Under the pieces are notes generated by a model. The model saw only the letters and a program-made list of their open reading frames with translations. It made no database searches and was not told the origin of the DNA. Below, piece by piece: positions 35,753-44,527 of a DNA stretch of 64,000 nucleotides; within the stretch, counting starts at the first letter, position 1; the number at the start of each line of letters is the position of its first letter. Position numbers and translations under genes: made by a program. This DNA comes from an uncultured Flavobacteriales bacterium (GTDB lineage Bacteria; Bacteroidota; Bacteroidia; Flavobacteriales; BACL11). Where the stretch lies: NCBI GenBank assembly GCA_943788405.1, contig CALSQD010000002.1:422850-486849 (forward strand). The letters are read 5' to 3'.

Positions 35753-35840
35753 AAAAACCCACTCAATTGAGTGGGTTTATTTTTGGTTGGCCTCTCGGTC
35801 CTAAGTTCGAACTTTTTTAGAAAATTATTGAGTAAGTTTG
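35753..35840 (+). repeat. Intergenic module, copy N (right border of the island)
   Basis: AACCCACTCAA/TTGAGTGGGTT with T run, TTGGCCTCTCGGTCC, the palindrome AAGTTCGAACTT, TTAGAAAATTATTGAG and TAAGTTTG at 35833-35840. No copy is seen to the right. It could start transcription into the leader of the ABC transporter gene. Confidence 0.93.
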
Positions 35841-35854
35841 TTAGTTAATTAAAT

Positions 35855-35926
35855 GATTGTAAATTTCATATCTAAGCCTGTAAAAATATAGATATTTGTG
35901 GTTTCCTTTGAGGCCTATTTACAATC
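35855..35926 (+). ncRNA. Possible structured leader RNA before the ABC transporter gene
   Basis: GATTGTAAAT (35855-35864) and ATTTACAATC (35917-35926) are exact complements and close a domain. Inside, ATATCTA (35868-35874) pairs with TAGATAT (35889-35895), and GCCT of that loop (35876-35879) could pair with AGGC at 35911-35914 as a pseudoknot. Two further small hairpins follow before the ATG at 36021. I cannot match it to a known riboswitch class. Confidence 0.35.
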
Positions 35927-36020
35927 TAAATAACATTAAGTAAAACAAATATTTTTTTACTTGTTAAGGAATGATAGCCTTGTAGAGATTTCTCTAGCTA
36001 AATATTGTTAGACATAAATT

Positions 36021-37757
36021 ATGGAAAAAAATAAAGTAACCGTTATCCAGGCGTTTAAGGAATTTATTTGGCCTAGAAAAGGAATTGTATTAGTCGGTTT
36101 AATACTTATTGTGGTTAGTAGATTAGCAAGCCTTGTACTGCCTTTGAAAAGCAAAGAATTATTAGACGAAATAATCCCGAATCAGGACATGGACGGTTTA
36201 ATCAATATGGTACTGCTTGTTACTGGTGCTATTTTAATTCAAGCTGCTACTTCTTTTGCATTAACAAAACTTTTAAGTGTTGAGGCACAATTATTAATTT
36301 CCAAGCTAAGAGCCAAAGTGCAGAAAAAAGTGCTTTCCTTTCCTATTTCTTATTTTGATAATAATAAATCAGGAGCTTTGGTTTCTAGAATTATGAGTGA
36401 TGTTGAGGGGGTTCGTAACCTTGTGGGTACAGGTTTGGTACAGCTTTTTGGAGGTACAGTTACTGCAATTATCTCTTTAGTTTTATTGATTAATATTAGC
36501 GGAAAGATGACCTTATTTGTGCTTACACCAGTATTCTTGTTTGCGATAATTGCTCTAAAAGCATTTGGGTATCTCCGACCTATATTTAGGAAAAGAGGAG
36601 CGATAAATTCTGATGTTAAAGGTAGGTTAACTGAAACTTTGAATGGCGTTAGAGTCATAAAAGGATTTAATGCTGAAGAACAAGAAAATATAAGTTTTGA
36701 AAAAGGGGTTGATCGCTTGTTCCAAAATGTAAAAAAGAGTTTGACCGCTACTGCAATTATGACGAGTTCCTCAACCTTTTTACTAGGAATTTCTTCTGTA
36801 GGTATTATGGGAATGGGAGGTGCTATGATTATTGAGGGAACGTTAACTACTGGTGATTTCCTGGCCTTTACTTTATTGCTTGGTTTTATGATTGCGCCTA
36901 TTATTCAGATGAGTAATATAGGAAGTCAGCTTACTGAGGCTTTTGCAGGTTTAGATAGGACAGAGGAAATTATGAATATGCAGTCGGAAGCCAATGATGA
37001 ATTCAGAACAATTGAGCTAGCTAAGATTGTTGGAAATGTAGAATTTAAGGATGTTTCGTTTTCTTATGAAAAGGGAATAGAGGTGGTGCGTAATATTAGT
37101 TTCAAAGCGGGTAAAGGTTCAGTGACAGCTTTGGTTGGATCTTCAGGTTCTGGTAAGTCGACTCTTGCAAGTTTGGTAGCTAGTTTTATTAATCCTGATT
37201 TAGGTGTTATTACTATTGATGGGAATGATATTTCAAAAGTAAGTTTGAATTCTTTTAGAAGTCAGTTAGGGGTGGTATTGCAAGATGATTTTCTGTTTGA
37301 AGGAACGATAAGAGATAATATTCTTTTCCCAAGGCCTGATGCCAGCGAGACACAATTGCTGGATGCGGTAAATGCTGCTTATGTAAATGAGTTTACCGAT
37401 AGGTTTGATAATGGTTTAGATACTTTAATTGGAGAGAGGGGAGTAAAGCTTTCAGGAGGGCAAAGGCAAAGAATAGCCATTGCTAGGGCAGTATTAGCTA
37501 ATCCTAAGATTTTAATTTTAGATGAAGCAACTTCTAATTTGGATGCCGAGAGTGAAGCGTTAATTCAAAAAAGTTTGGCTGAGTTGATGAAAGGGAGAAC
37601 TACTTTTGTTATTGCCCACCGCTTAAGTACCATTAGGCAAGCCAACCAAATATTAGTTATTGAAAAGGGTGAAATTGTAGAAAAAGGTACACATACTGAA
37701 TTGATAGAAAATCAAGGAAGGTACTTTAATCTGTTTACTTACCAAAGTAGAATATAG
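36021..37757 (+). CDS. ABC transporter, fused permease and ATPase (MsbA/multidrug type)
   Basis: 578 residues, a half-transporter acting as a homodimer in the inner membrane. Residues about 15-305 are the six-helix exporter domain; the ATPase follows with Walker A GSSGSGKST (about 374-382), Q-loop VLQDDFLF, signature LSGGQRQRIA, Walker B ILILDEATS and the H-loop IAHRLST. It belongs to the lipid/drug/peptide exporter group; substrate not predictable. It sits after the island with a 180-base leader that may be structured, and ends at a bidirectional hairpin shared with the tmRNA gene. Confidence 0.9.
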   Translation: MEKNKVTVIQAFKEFIWPRKGIVLVGLILIVVSRLASLVLPLKSKELLDEIIPNQDMDGLINMVLLVTGAILIQAATSFALTKLLSVEAQLLISKLRAKVQKKVLSFPISYFDNNKSGALVSRIMSDVEGVRNLVGTGLVQLFGGTVTAIISLVLLINISGKMTLFVLTPVFLFAIIALKAFGYLRPIFRKRGAINSDVKGRLTETLNGVRVIKGFNAEEQENISFEKGVDRLFQNVKKSLTATAIMTSSSTFLLGISSVGIMGMGGAMIIEGTLTTGDFLAFTLLLGFMIAPIIQMSNIGSQLTEAFAGLDRTEEIMNMQSEANDEFRTIELAKIVGNVEFKDVSFSYEKGIEVVRNISFKAGKGSVTALVGSSGSGKSTLASLVASFINPDLGVITIDGNDISKVSLNSFRSQLGVVLQDDFLFEGTIRDNILFPRPDASETQLLDAVNAAYVNEFTDRFDNGLDTLIGERGVKLSGGQRQRIAIARAVLANPKILILDEATSNLDAESEALIQKSLAELMKGRTTFVIAHRLSTIRQANQILVIEKGEIVEKGTHTELIENQGRYFNLFTYQSRI

Positions 37758-37771
37758 AATTGATAAATAAA

Positions 37772-37798
37772 AAAAACCTACTTTTTTAAGTAGGCTTT
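37772..37798 (-). terminator. Bidirectional terminator between ABC transporter and tmRNA genes
   Basis: CCTACTT and AAGTAGG form a seven-base-pair stem with a four-base loop. On the minus strand it is followed by a run of eight or more T, so it best serves the tmRNA; on plus the T run is short. Confidence 0.75.
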
Positions 37799-37809
37799 TC
37801 AAATTTAAG

Positions 37810-38176
37810 TGGAGCTGGGGGGTATCGAACCCCCGTCCAAACAAGGAATTAAATAACTTTCTACATGTTTATCTTATTTTAGTTTTTGAAACTAGGTTGG
37901 AAATAAGCAATCCAAACCTAATCCTTAGCTTTTTAAAGTTTCGCTAGTTTATAAAAGCAATAAACCAACTATCCTGATTTTGATTATGCCTCAAGATTTA
38001 TAGGAGACAGGAAGTCCTATAAAAGAGACAAAAGCTTACGTAATTATATAAATTAGGCAGCTAAAGCGTAATTATTTTCGCCAATTAAAAATGTGAATTT
38101 TGATATTTACGAGCTAAAATACAATGCTCGACATGCTTACTACAGAACGCACTTGCAGTCAAATCCAGTCAGCCCC
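37810..38176 (-). ncRNA. ssrA: tmRNA (transfer-messenger RNA)
   Basis: The minus strand begins GGGGCTGACTGGATTTGACT and ends with the T arm GGGGGTTCGATACCCCC and CAGCTCCA, which pairs with the 5' end to form the alanine-tRNA-like acceptor. The CCA end is not encoded. The tag reading frame at 38053-38082 (minus) reads GGC GAA AAT AAT TAC GCT TTA GCT GCC TAA, giving GENNYALAA. tmRNA frees ribosomes stalled on broken mRNAs and marks the product for proteolysis. Length is 367 bases, normal for the one-piece form. A TAATTTTG at 38197-38204 (minus) may be its promoter, implying a trimmed 5' end. Confidence 0.95.
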
Positions 38177-38236
38177 AAGAAATTAATGAACAACTGCAAA
38201 ATTACAAAAATCACTAGTTAAGTGCTATGCTTTTTT

Positions 38237-38244
38237 TATTTTTG
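38237..38244 (+). promoter_or_regulatory. -7 element for the saccharopine dehydrogenase-like gene
   Basis: TATTTTTG, 22 bases before the ATG at 38267. It backs this start over an earlier in-frame codon at 38222 that overlaps the promoter. Confidence 0.5.
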
Positions 38245-38266
38245 TGCAGCAAATAAAAATAGCAAT

Positions 38267-39469
38267 ATGAAGATAGGAATTTTAAAGGAAGAAAAAGTGC
38301 CAGCAGATAAGCGTGTTCCATTAACTCCAAAGCAATGCAGAATGCTTTTAGATACCTATCCAAATCTTAGAATTTCAGTAAAAAGCAGTAATATAAGATG
38401 CTTTTCAGATGAAATATATATTGCTGAAGGCGTAAGCATTGTTGATGATTTAAGTGATTGTGATGTGTTAGTAGGAGTGAAGGAAGTGCCAAAATCATCT
38501 TTAATTTCTAATAAAACCTATTTCTATTTTTCTCATACTATTAAAGAACAATCTTATAATAGAGAGTTATTGTTAAAAATGATGGAACTTAATATAAGTA
38601 TGGTTGATTATGAAGTGCTAAAAAATCAGCAAGGAAAACGCCTTTTAGGTTTTGGTAGGTATGCAGGAATAGTTGGTGCTTATAATGGCTTTTTAACTTA
38701 TGGCTTAAAATCAAAAAAATACAATTTAAAAGCAGCTCATAAGTGTGAGGATAGGGTAGAGATGGAGCAGGAAATGGCTAAAATTAAATTGGATTGCGAA
38801 AGAATTATTATTACAGGAAATGGTAGGGTAGGAAATGGGATTCTTGAAGTAATGAAAAAATCAGGAATTAAAGAAGTTTCTAAGTTCGAGTTTTTAAATC
38901 AAAGTTTTAATGAATCCATTTTTGTACATTTGAATACTATGGACTATAATATTAAAATTGATGGCTCTAATTCTAGTAAATCTGAATTTTATAGTCAACC
39001 AGAGTTGTACAAGTCATCATTTATGAATTATGCTAAAAAAGCTGATATATTTATTGCAGGGCATTATTATAGTTCAGGTTCTCCTTATTTATTTACTAGG
39101 GAAGATGCTAAATGTTCAGATTTTAATATAAAAGTTATTGCAGATGTTTCATGTGATATTGATGGGCCTGTTGCAAGCACAATTAAGCCGTCAACTATTG
39201 CAAACCCAATATATGGTTATAATCCTTTAACTGAAGGAGAGGATGATTTTAATAAGAGTGGCGTGATTGCTGTAATGGCAGTTGATAATTTACCTTGCGA
39301 ATTACCTAAAGATGCATCTGAAGATTTTGGAAATGAAATGATTGATAAAATTCTTCCTTCTTTAATTTTAAATGATGAGCAGCAGATTATTAAAAATGCT
39401 ACAATATGTAAGGCTGGTGACTTAACACCAAACTTTGAGTATTTACGAAATTATGTAAACGGAAATTAA
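38267..39469 (+). CDS. Saccharopine dehydrogenase (lysine-forming)-like / alanine dehydrogenase-family oxidoreductase
   Basis: 400 residues from the ATG at 38267. The N-terminal domain is of the AlaDH/PNT type (KIGILKEEKVPADKRVPLTP, then GVKEVPKSSL and the FSHTIKEQSYN segment), and the Rossmann domain has TGNGRVGNG (about 187-195). IADVSCDIDGPVAST and IYGYNPLT are typical of the LYS1-like NAD+-dependent, L-lysine-forming group. The usual reaction is saccharopine + NAD+ to lysine + 2-oxoglutarate, but in Bacteroidota the true substrate is uncertain. It is convergent with rpe, with a four-base overlap of the stops. Confidence 0.82.
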   Translation: MKIGILKEEKVPADKRVPLTPKQCRMLLDTYPNLRISVKSSNIRCFSDEIYIAEGVSIVDDLSDCDVLVGVKEVPKSSLISNKTYFYFSHTIKEQSYNRELLLKMMELNISMVDYEVLKNQQGKRLLGFGRYAGIVGAYNGFLTYGLKSKKYNLKAAHKCEDRVEMEQEMAKIKLDCERIIITGNGRVGNGILEVMKKSGIKEVSKFEFLNQSFNESIFVHLNTMDYNIKIDGSNSSKSEFYSQPELYKSSFMNYAKKADIFIAGHYYSSGSPYLFTREDAKCSDFNIKVIADVSCDIDGPVASTIKPSTIANPIYGYNPLTEGEDDFNKSGVIAVMAVDNLPCELPKDASEDFGNEMIDKILPSLILNDEQQIIKNATICKAGDLTPNFEYLRNYVNGN

Positions 39470-40116
39470 ATTGCTTTTAAATCAGCAATAGTTTGAGTAG
39501 GATTATCTGATTTAAACACAAAACTTCCTGCTACTAATACATCAGCTCCAGCATCTATTAATTTTCTTGCATTTTGAGTGCCCACTCCTCCATCTATTTC
39601 TATTAGGAAATTAGCGCCACTTTCTTTTCGTAATTGAGCTAATTGTTTTACTTTATTGTAAGTGTTTTCTATAAATGATTGTCCACCAAAACCAGGGTTA
39701 ACGGACATAATGCAAACTAAATCTAAATCATTAAGTACATCAGATAATAAATGTACAGAAGTATGAGGGTTTAAAGCAACCCCAGCCTTCATGCCTTCAT
39801 TTTTTATTGCTTGTAATGTTCTGTGCAAATGTGTGCAGGCTTCATAATGTACAGTTAGTACATCAGCACCTATTTCTTTAAATGTTTTAGTGTATCTGTC
39901 AGGGTCAACAATCATTAAATGAACATCCAATGTCTTTTTAGCATGTTTGTTTATTGCGCTAATTACAGGCATTCCATATGAAATGTTTGGTACAAAAACA
40001 CCATCCATAACATCAATATGGAACCAATCAGCATGGCTATTGTTTACCATTTCGCAATCTTTTTGAAGATTACCAAAATCTGCTGCTAAAATTGAAGGTG
40101 CTATTTTATGTGACAT
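39466..40116 (-). CDS. rpe: Ribulose-phosphate 3-epimerase
   Basis: 216 residues, the normal length. The TIM barrel shows IAPSILAADFGNL, HIDVMDGVFVPN (metal ligands His and catalytic Asp), DVHLMI, VNPGFGGQSFI (phosphate loop) and IDGGVG with the second catalytic Asp. It interconverts ribulose 5-phosphate and xylulose 5-phosphate in the pentose phosphate pathway. A TATCTTTG element lies about 14 bases upstream. It is next to rpoD on the same strand but has its own promoter and follows a terminator. Confidence 0.96.
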   Translation of the reverse strand: MSHKIAPSILAADFGNLQKDCEMVNNSHADWFHIDVMDGVFVPNISYGMPVISAINKHAKKTLDVHLMIVDPDRYTKTFKEIGADVLTVHYEACTHLHRTLQAIKNEGMKAGVALNPHTSVHLLSDVLNDLDLVCIMSVNPGFGGQSFIENTYNKVKQLAQLRKESGANFLIEIDGGVGTQNARKLIDAGADVLVAGSFVFKSDNPTQTIADLKAI

Positions 40117-40145
40117 GTAATTTTTTTTTGCAAAGATAGGGAATA

Positions 40146-40170
40146 AAAAAGAGGGCTAAAAGCCCTCTTT
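40146..40170 (-). terminator. Terminator after rpoD
   Basis: On the minus strand GAGGGCT and AGCCCTC form a seven-base-pair stem with a three-base loop, followed by a T-rich run. It begins a few bases after the rpoD stop and precedes the rpe promoter. Confidence 0.8.
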
Positions 40171-40174
40171 CAAT

Positions 40175-41041
40175 TTATCCTAAATAAGTTTTCAAGATTT
40201 TACTTCTTGAGGTTTGTTTTAACCTCCTAACTGCTTTCTCTTTAATTTGCCTAACTCTTTCTCTTGTTAAATCAAATTTCTCACCAATTTCTTCTAATGT
40301 CATAGCGTGTCCTCCGTTTAATCCAAAGTAAGAAGAAACTACATCAGCCTCTCTAGGAGTTAAGGTGTCTAAAGCTCTTCTGATTTCCTCTCTCAAAGAT
40401 TCTAGCATTAACTGTGCATCTGGGTTAGGACTTTCATCTGATCCTCCCATTACATCATACAAGTTACTATCTTCACCTTCAATTAAAGGAGCATCCATTG
40501 ATACATGTCTTCCTGTATTTTTAAGTGATTGTTTTACTTCAGTAAGTGAAAGTTCAACTAAATCAGCAATTTCTTCAGGAGTAGGTGGGCGTTCAAATTT
40601 TTGTTCTAATACAGCATAAGCTTTATTAATTTTATTGATAGACCCAATTTTATTAAGTGGTAACCTAACAATACGAGATTGTTCAGCTAAAGCTTGTAAA
40701 ATTGATTGACGAATCCACCATACTGCATAAGAAATAAATTTAAACCCTCTTGTTTCATCAAATCGCTTTGCAGCTTTTATTAATCCAAGATTCCCTTCAT
40801 TAATTAAATCAGGTAAAGTTAATCCTTGATTCTGGTATTGCTTGGCAACTGAAACTACAAAACGCAAATTTGCTTTAGTTAATTTTTCAAGAGCTCTTTC
40901 ATCACCAGCTTTAATTTTCTGTGCTAACTCTACCTCCTCTTCAGCTGTAATTAAATCTACTCTTCCAATTTCTTGTAAGTATTTATCAAGTGATGCAGTT
41001 TCTCTATTAGTAACCTGCTTTGTAATTTTTAGTTGTCTCAT
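40175..41041 (-). CDS. rpoD: Primary RNA polymerase sigma factor (RpoD/SigA)
   Basis: 288 residues, the short form typical of Bacteroidota, without region 1.1. Visible parts: region 1.2 ([19 protein letters not shown]), region 2 with core binding and -10 recognition ([48 protein letters not shown]), region 3 and region 4 ([15 protein letters not shown] and the [22 protein letters not shown]). This sigma recognises the TAnnTTTG-type promoters seen across the window. The stop is followed at once by a hairpin terminator; upstream is pnp on the same strand. Confidence 0.96.
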   Translation of the reverse strand: MRQLKITKQVTNRETASLDKYLQEIGRVDLITAEEEVELAQKIKAGDERALEKLTKANLRFVVSVAKQYQNQGLTLPDLINEGNLGLIKAAKRFDETRGFKFISYAVWWIRQSILQALAEQSRIVRLPLNKIGSINKINKAYAVLEQKFERPPTPEEIADLVELSLTEVKQSLKNTGRHVSMDAPLIEGEDSNLYDVMGGSDESPNPDAQLMLESLREEIRRALDTLTPREADVVSSYFGLNGGHAMTLEEIGEKFDLTRERVRQIKEKAVRRLKQTSRSKILKTYLG

Positions 41042-41118
41042 CTGAATTCCTTTAGTTAATAATCTTTTGTTCCGTCCTTTTACGGATGGTTTTTCAAAAG
41101 GTTACAATATTTAAAAAA

Positions 41119-43254
41119 TTATTTTGCTTGTTTTTCTGGCTTAGGTAAAAGTACTTTTCTTGATAATTTTAATTTACCACTTCTTTCGTCAATAGCAATT
41201 AATTTTACCTCAATAGTTTCACCTTCCTTAAGAACATCTTCTACATTTTCAACTCTTTCCCAAGCTAACTCAGAAATATGAACTAAACCATCAGTATTAG
41301 AAGAGATTCCAACAAATGCACCATAAGGCATAATTGATTTTACTTTTCCTTTGTAGATAGCTCCAACTTCAGGGATAAATGCAATAGATTTAATTTTTGC
41401 AACAGCTTCATCAATTTTTTCTTGATCAGTTCCTAAAATTTCAACAACACCCATATCATCTACTTCTTCAATAGAGATATTAGTTTCAGTTGAAGCTTGC
41501 ATTTCTTGAATAATTTTTCCTCCAGGGCCAATAATTCCACCAATAGTTGATTTTGGAACTTTTAATACTACAATCTTAGGAGTTTGAGGTTTTAACTGAA
41601 CTCTTGGTTCTGCTATTGTCTCAACAAGTTTTCCTAATATATGTAATCTTCCTTCTCTTGCTTGGTTTAAGGCTTGGTCTAAAATTTCATAAGATAATCC
41701 TTGTACTTTAATATCCATTTGACAAGCTGTAATTCCATCAGCAGTACCACAAATTTTAAAGTCCATGTCTCCTAAATGATCTTCATCACCTAAAATATCA
41801 GAAAGTACAGCATAGTTGTTTGAATCTTTTTCATCAGAAATTAATCCCATTGCAATACCAGAAACTGGTTTTTGGATTTTAACCCCAGCATCCATAAGTG
41901 CCATAGTACCTGCACAAACAGTTGCCATTGATGATGAACCATTTGATTCTAAAATATCCGAAACAATTCTTACTGTATAAGGATTGTCAGCAGGAATCAT
42001 TTTCTTTAATGCTCTTTGTGCTAAGTTTCCGTGTCCAATTTCTCTTCTTGAAGTTCCTCTTAAAGGACGAGCTTCACCAGTTGAGAAAGGAGGGAAGTTG
42101 TAGTGTAAATAGAAATCTTCATGTCCTTGGTGAGTTACACCATCTAAACGATTTACATCAGTAGCTGAACCTAAAGTTACTGTAGTTAAGGATTGAGTTT
42201 CACCTCTTGTAAATACAGCTGAACCGTGAGGACTATATAAATAGTCAACCTCACACCAAATAGGTCTGATTTCAGTAGTAGCTCTACCATCTAATCTTTT
42301 TCCTTCTGCTAAAACTAATGCTCTTACAGCTTCTTTTTCAACATCATGGTAATATACGCCAATTAATTTATTGTCATATTTTTCAACTTCTTCTTCTGAT
42401 AATCCTGCAATCCAATCAGTTTTTACAGCTTTGAATTTAGTTGATCTTTCATCTTTACCTAAACCTTCAGCAGCTACAGCATATACTGCATCATAAGTTT
42501 CAGCTTTTATTTTTGCTTTTAAATCAGCATCATGCGTTTCATGACAGTATTCTCTTTTGTCAGCAGATACACCAACTTTTGCAGCTAATTCTAATTGTGC
42601 AGCACATTGTACCTTAATTGCTTCATGCCCAACTTTAATTGCTTCAATCATTTCAGCTTCTGAAACTTCATTCATTTCACCTTCAACCATTGCAACACTA
42701 TCAGCTGATGCTCCAACCATAAGGTCGATATCAGCATTTTCTAAGTCTGCAGATGAAGGATTAACTACATATTTTCCGTCAATTCTTGCTACTCTACATT
42801 CTGAAATTGGTCCGTTAAAAGGGATGTCAGAAAGTGCAATTGCAGTTGATGCAGCTAAAGCAGCTAAAGCATCTGGCTTTACCTCTGGGTCATGTGAGTT
42901 TAATGAAATCATTACTTGTACCTCAGCATGGTAATCGCTAGGGAACATTGGTCTTAATATTCTGTCAACCAAACGCATAACCAAAATTTCTTGGTCAGTT
43001 GGTCTTGCTTCTCTTTTTAAGAATCCTCCTGGGAATCTTCCATCAGCAGCAAATTTTTCTCTATAATCTACTGTTAGCGGTAAAAAATCTACTCCATCTC
43101 TAGCTTCAAAGCTAGACACTACAGTTGCAAGCATATGAGTGTTCCCCATTCTTACTTCAACTGAACCGTGTGCTTGTTTTGCTAATTTTCCTGTTGAGAT
43201 AGTGATTTCTCTACCATCTTCTAATTTAATAATTTGTTTTTCTTCTTTTATCAT
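41119..43254 (-). CDS. pnp: Polynucleotide phosphorylase
   Basis: 711 residues from the ATG at 43254 ([11 protein letters not shown]...); an upstream start at 43290 would fall into the rpsO-pnp terminator. Two RNase PH domains (about 10-145 and 320-550, the second with [15 protein letters not shown] and the phosphate site), a helical linker, a KH domain ([13 protein letters not shown], about 562-575) and an S1 domain ([17 protein letters not shown], about 630-700). It degrades RNA 3' to 5' with phosphate. The rpsO-pnp order is conserved in bacteria. Confidence 0.97.
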   Translation of the reverse strand: MIKEEKQIIKLEDGREITISTGKLAKQAHGSVEVRMGNTHMLATVVSSFEARDGVDFLPLTVDYREKFAADGRFPGGFLKREARPTDQEILVMRLVDRILRPMFPSDYHAEVQVMISLNSHDPEVKPDALAALAASTAIALSDIPFNGPISECRVARIDGKYVVNPSSADLENADIDLMVGASADSVAMVEGEMNEVSEAEMIEAIKVGHEAIKVQCAAQLELAAKVGVSADKREYCHETHDADLKAKIKAETYDAVYAVAAEGLGKDERSTKFKAVKTDWIAGLSEEEVEKYDNKLIGVYYHDVEKEAVRALVLAEGKRLDGRATTEIRPIWCEVDYLYSPHGSAVFTRGETQSLTTVTLGSATDVNRLDGVTHQGHEDFYLHYNFPPFSTGEARPLRGTSRREIGHGNLAQRALKKMIPADNPYTVRIVSDILESNGSSSMATVCAGTMALMDAGVKIQKPVSGIAMGLISDEKDSNNYAVLSDILGDEDHLGDMDFKICGTADGITACQMDIKVQGLSYEILDQALNQAREGRLHILGKLVETIAEPRVQLKPQTPKIVVLKVPKSTIGGIIGPGGKIIQEMQASTETNISIEEVDDMGVVEILGTDQEKIDEAVAKIKSIAFIPEVGAIYKGKVKSIMPYGAFVGISSNTDGLVHISELAWERVENVEDVLKEGETIEVKLIAIDERSGKLKLSRKVLLPKPEKQAK

Positions 43255-43279
43255 CTTGTCTTCTTTGTTTATAAAAATT

Positions 43280-43309
43280 AAAAAAGGCAATAAAACTATT
43301 GCCTTTTTT
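43280..43309 (-). terminator. Terminator/processing hairpin between rpsO and pnp
   Basis: AAAAAGGCAATA and TATTGCCTTTTT form a long symmetric stem with a four-base loop. In this place in other bacteria a hairpin separates rpsO from pnp and is cut by RNase III; here it also looks like a terminator. Confidence 0.75.
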
Positions 43310-43327
43310 GTGTATTTGTCTTTTGTT

Positions 43328-43597
43328 TTATCTTCTAAGACCTAATTCCTTCACTAGCTCTCTGTATTTCAAAATATCTTTACCTTTTAAGTAGTCTAGT
43401 AATTTTCTTCTTTTACCAACCATTAGTTGTAATGATCTTTGTGTTCCGTAATCTTTACGGTTTGCTTTTAGGTGCTCAGTTAAATCTCCAATTTTCTTAG
43501 TAAATAAGGCTACTTGAGAATAAACTGATCCTGAATCTTTGGCGTCTTTACCAAATTCTTTGAAAATGTTTTCTTTGTCTTGTGTTGTTAAGCTCAT
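43328..43597 (-). CDS. rpsO: 30S ribosomal protein S15
   Basis: 89 residues, the normal length. The signature is present: [23 protein letters not shown] (position 22 onward, in part), the [14 protein letters not shown] segment that contacts 16S rRNA, and the LL-x-YLK end. S15 binds the central domain of 16S rRNA early in small-subunit assembly. A TAAATTTG -7 element lies about 30 bases upstream. Confidence 0.97.
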   Translation of the reverse strand: MSLTTQDKENIFKEFGKDAKDSGSVYSQVALFTKKIGDLTEHLKANRKDYGTQRSLQLMVGKRRKLLDYLKGKDILKYRELVKELGLRR

Positions 43598-43679
43598 GTT
43601 TGTCTGTTTAAAACCACTTTAATTTATGGGCTGCAAATTTAGTAAACTAATTGAATAATATGCCCTTTTAAAATGGAAT

Positions 43680-44525
43680 TTATTTTTTAATTATTCTAAA
43701 GAGTTGTGCTAGCTTTTCTTTTAAGTCTTTTCGGTCAACTATAAAGTCAATAAATCCTTTTTCTTGTAGAAATTCTGCAGTTTGGAATCCTTCTGGTAAA
43801 TCCTTTCCAATTGTTTCCTTTACTACTCTAGGACCTGCAAAGCCTATTAATGCATTTGGTTCTGCAATATTCATGTCTCCTAACATGGAGAAAGATGCAG
43901 TAGCACCACCAAAAGTAGGGTCAGTACATAATGAAATATAAGGTAATCCTTCCTTACTTAATTGTGCTAATTTTGCTGATGTTTTTGCTAATTGCATTAA
44001 GCTTATTGCAGCTTCCATCATTCTAGCTCCTCCTGATTTTGAAATAATAATCATTGGGTGTTTGTTCTCACGAGCATAATCAATTGCTCTAGCAATTTTT
44101 TCTCCAACTACTGATCCCATTGATCCTCCAATAAAGCGAAAATCCATTGCTGCAATAACAATAGTTTCTCCTTTTAGTTTTCCATGAGCAGTTCTAACAG
44201 CATCTTTTAATCCTGTTTTACTTTGCATTGCTTTTACTCTATCAGGGTATTTCTTTTTATCTTTAAATGTTAAAGGATCTAAAGATACCATGTCTGCATC
44301 TAATTCAGTAAACTTATTATTGTCAAATAAAATCTCAAAATATTCTGATGAACCTATACGGCTATGATAGTTGCAATTGACACAACAATGAAGATTTTCT
44401 TTATGTTCTTCACTAGTAACAATTGTTTTACACTTAGGACACTTACTCCATAATCCATCTGGAGTTTCCTTTTTTTCGTGAGTAGAAGTAGTAATTCCTT
44501 CTTTTATTCTTTTAAACCAACCCAT
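43680..44525 (-). CDS. accD: Acetyl-CoA carboxylase, carboxyltransferase subunit beta
   Basis: 281 residues. A zinc ribbon at the N-terminus (CPKC at about 29-32 and CCVNC at about 47-51) precedes the crotonase-like carboxyltransferase domain, with [27 protein letters not shown] and [13 protein letters not shown]. With AccA it moves the carboxyl group from biotin to acetyl-CoA to give malonyl-CoA, the first step of fatty-acid synthesis. It starts two bases after the fbaA stop. Confidence 0.97.
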   Translation of the reverse strand: MGWFKRIKEGITTSTHEKKETPDGLWSKCPKCKTIVTSEEHKENLHCCVNCNYHSRIGSSEYFEILFDNNKFTELDADMVSLDPLTFKDKKKYPDRVKAMQSKTGLKDAVRTAHGKLKGETIVIAAMDFRFIGGSMGSVVGEKIARAIDYARENKHPMIIISKSGGARMMEAAISLMQLAKTSAKLAQLSKEGLPYISLCTDPTFGGATASFSMLGDMNIAEPNALIGFAGPRVVKETIGKDLPEGFQTAEFLQEKGFIDFIVDRKDLKEKLAQLFRIIKK

Positions 44526-44527
44526 AA

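Noticed and set aside
15471-35840. Classical integron cassette array
   Set aside because: The modules lack GTTRRRY/RYYYAAC core sites, several units hold two or three genes, and no integrase gene is present in the window. The cassette idea is kept, but not as a known integron.
25230-35840. CRISPR array
   Set aside because: The repeats are separated by whole genes of 0.5-3 kb, not by 30-40 base spacers, and no cas gene is seen.
37810-37840. A tRNA gene end (T arm GGTTCGA with a stem)
   Set aside because: The T arm belongs to the tmRNA, as shown by the matching 5' end at 38176 and the GENNYALAA frame.
42557-42934. A 125-codon frame opposite pnp
   Set aside because: Ala/Ser/Thr-rich shadow of a highly conserved gene; no start context and no known domain.
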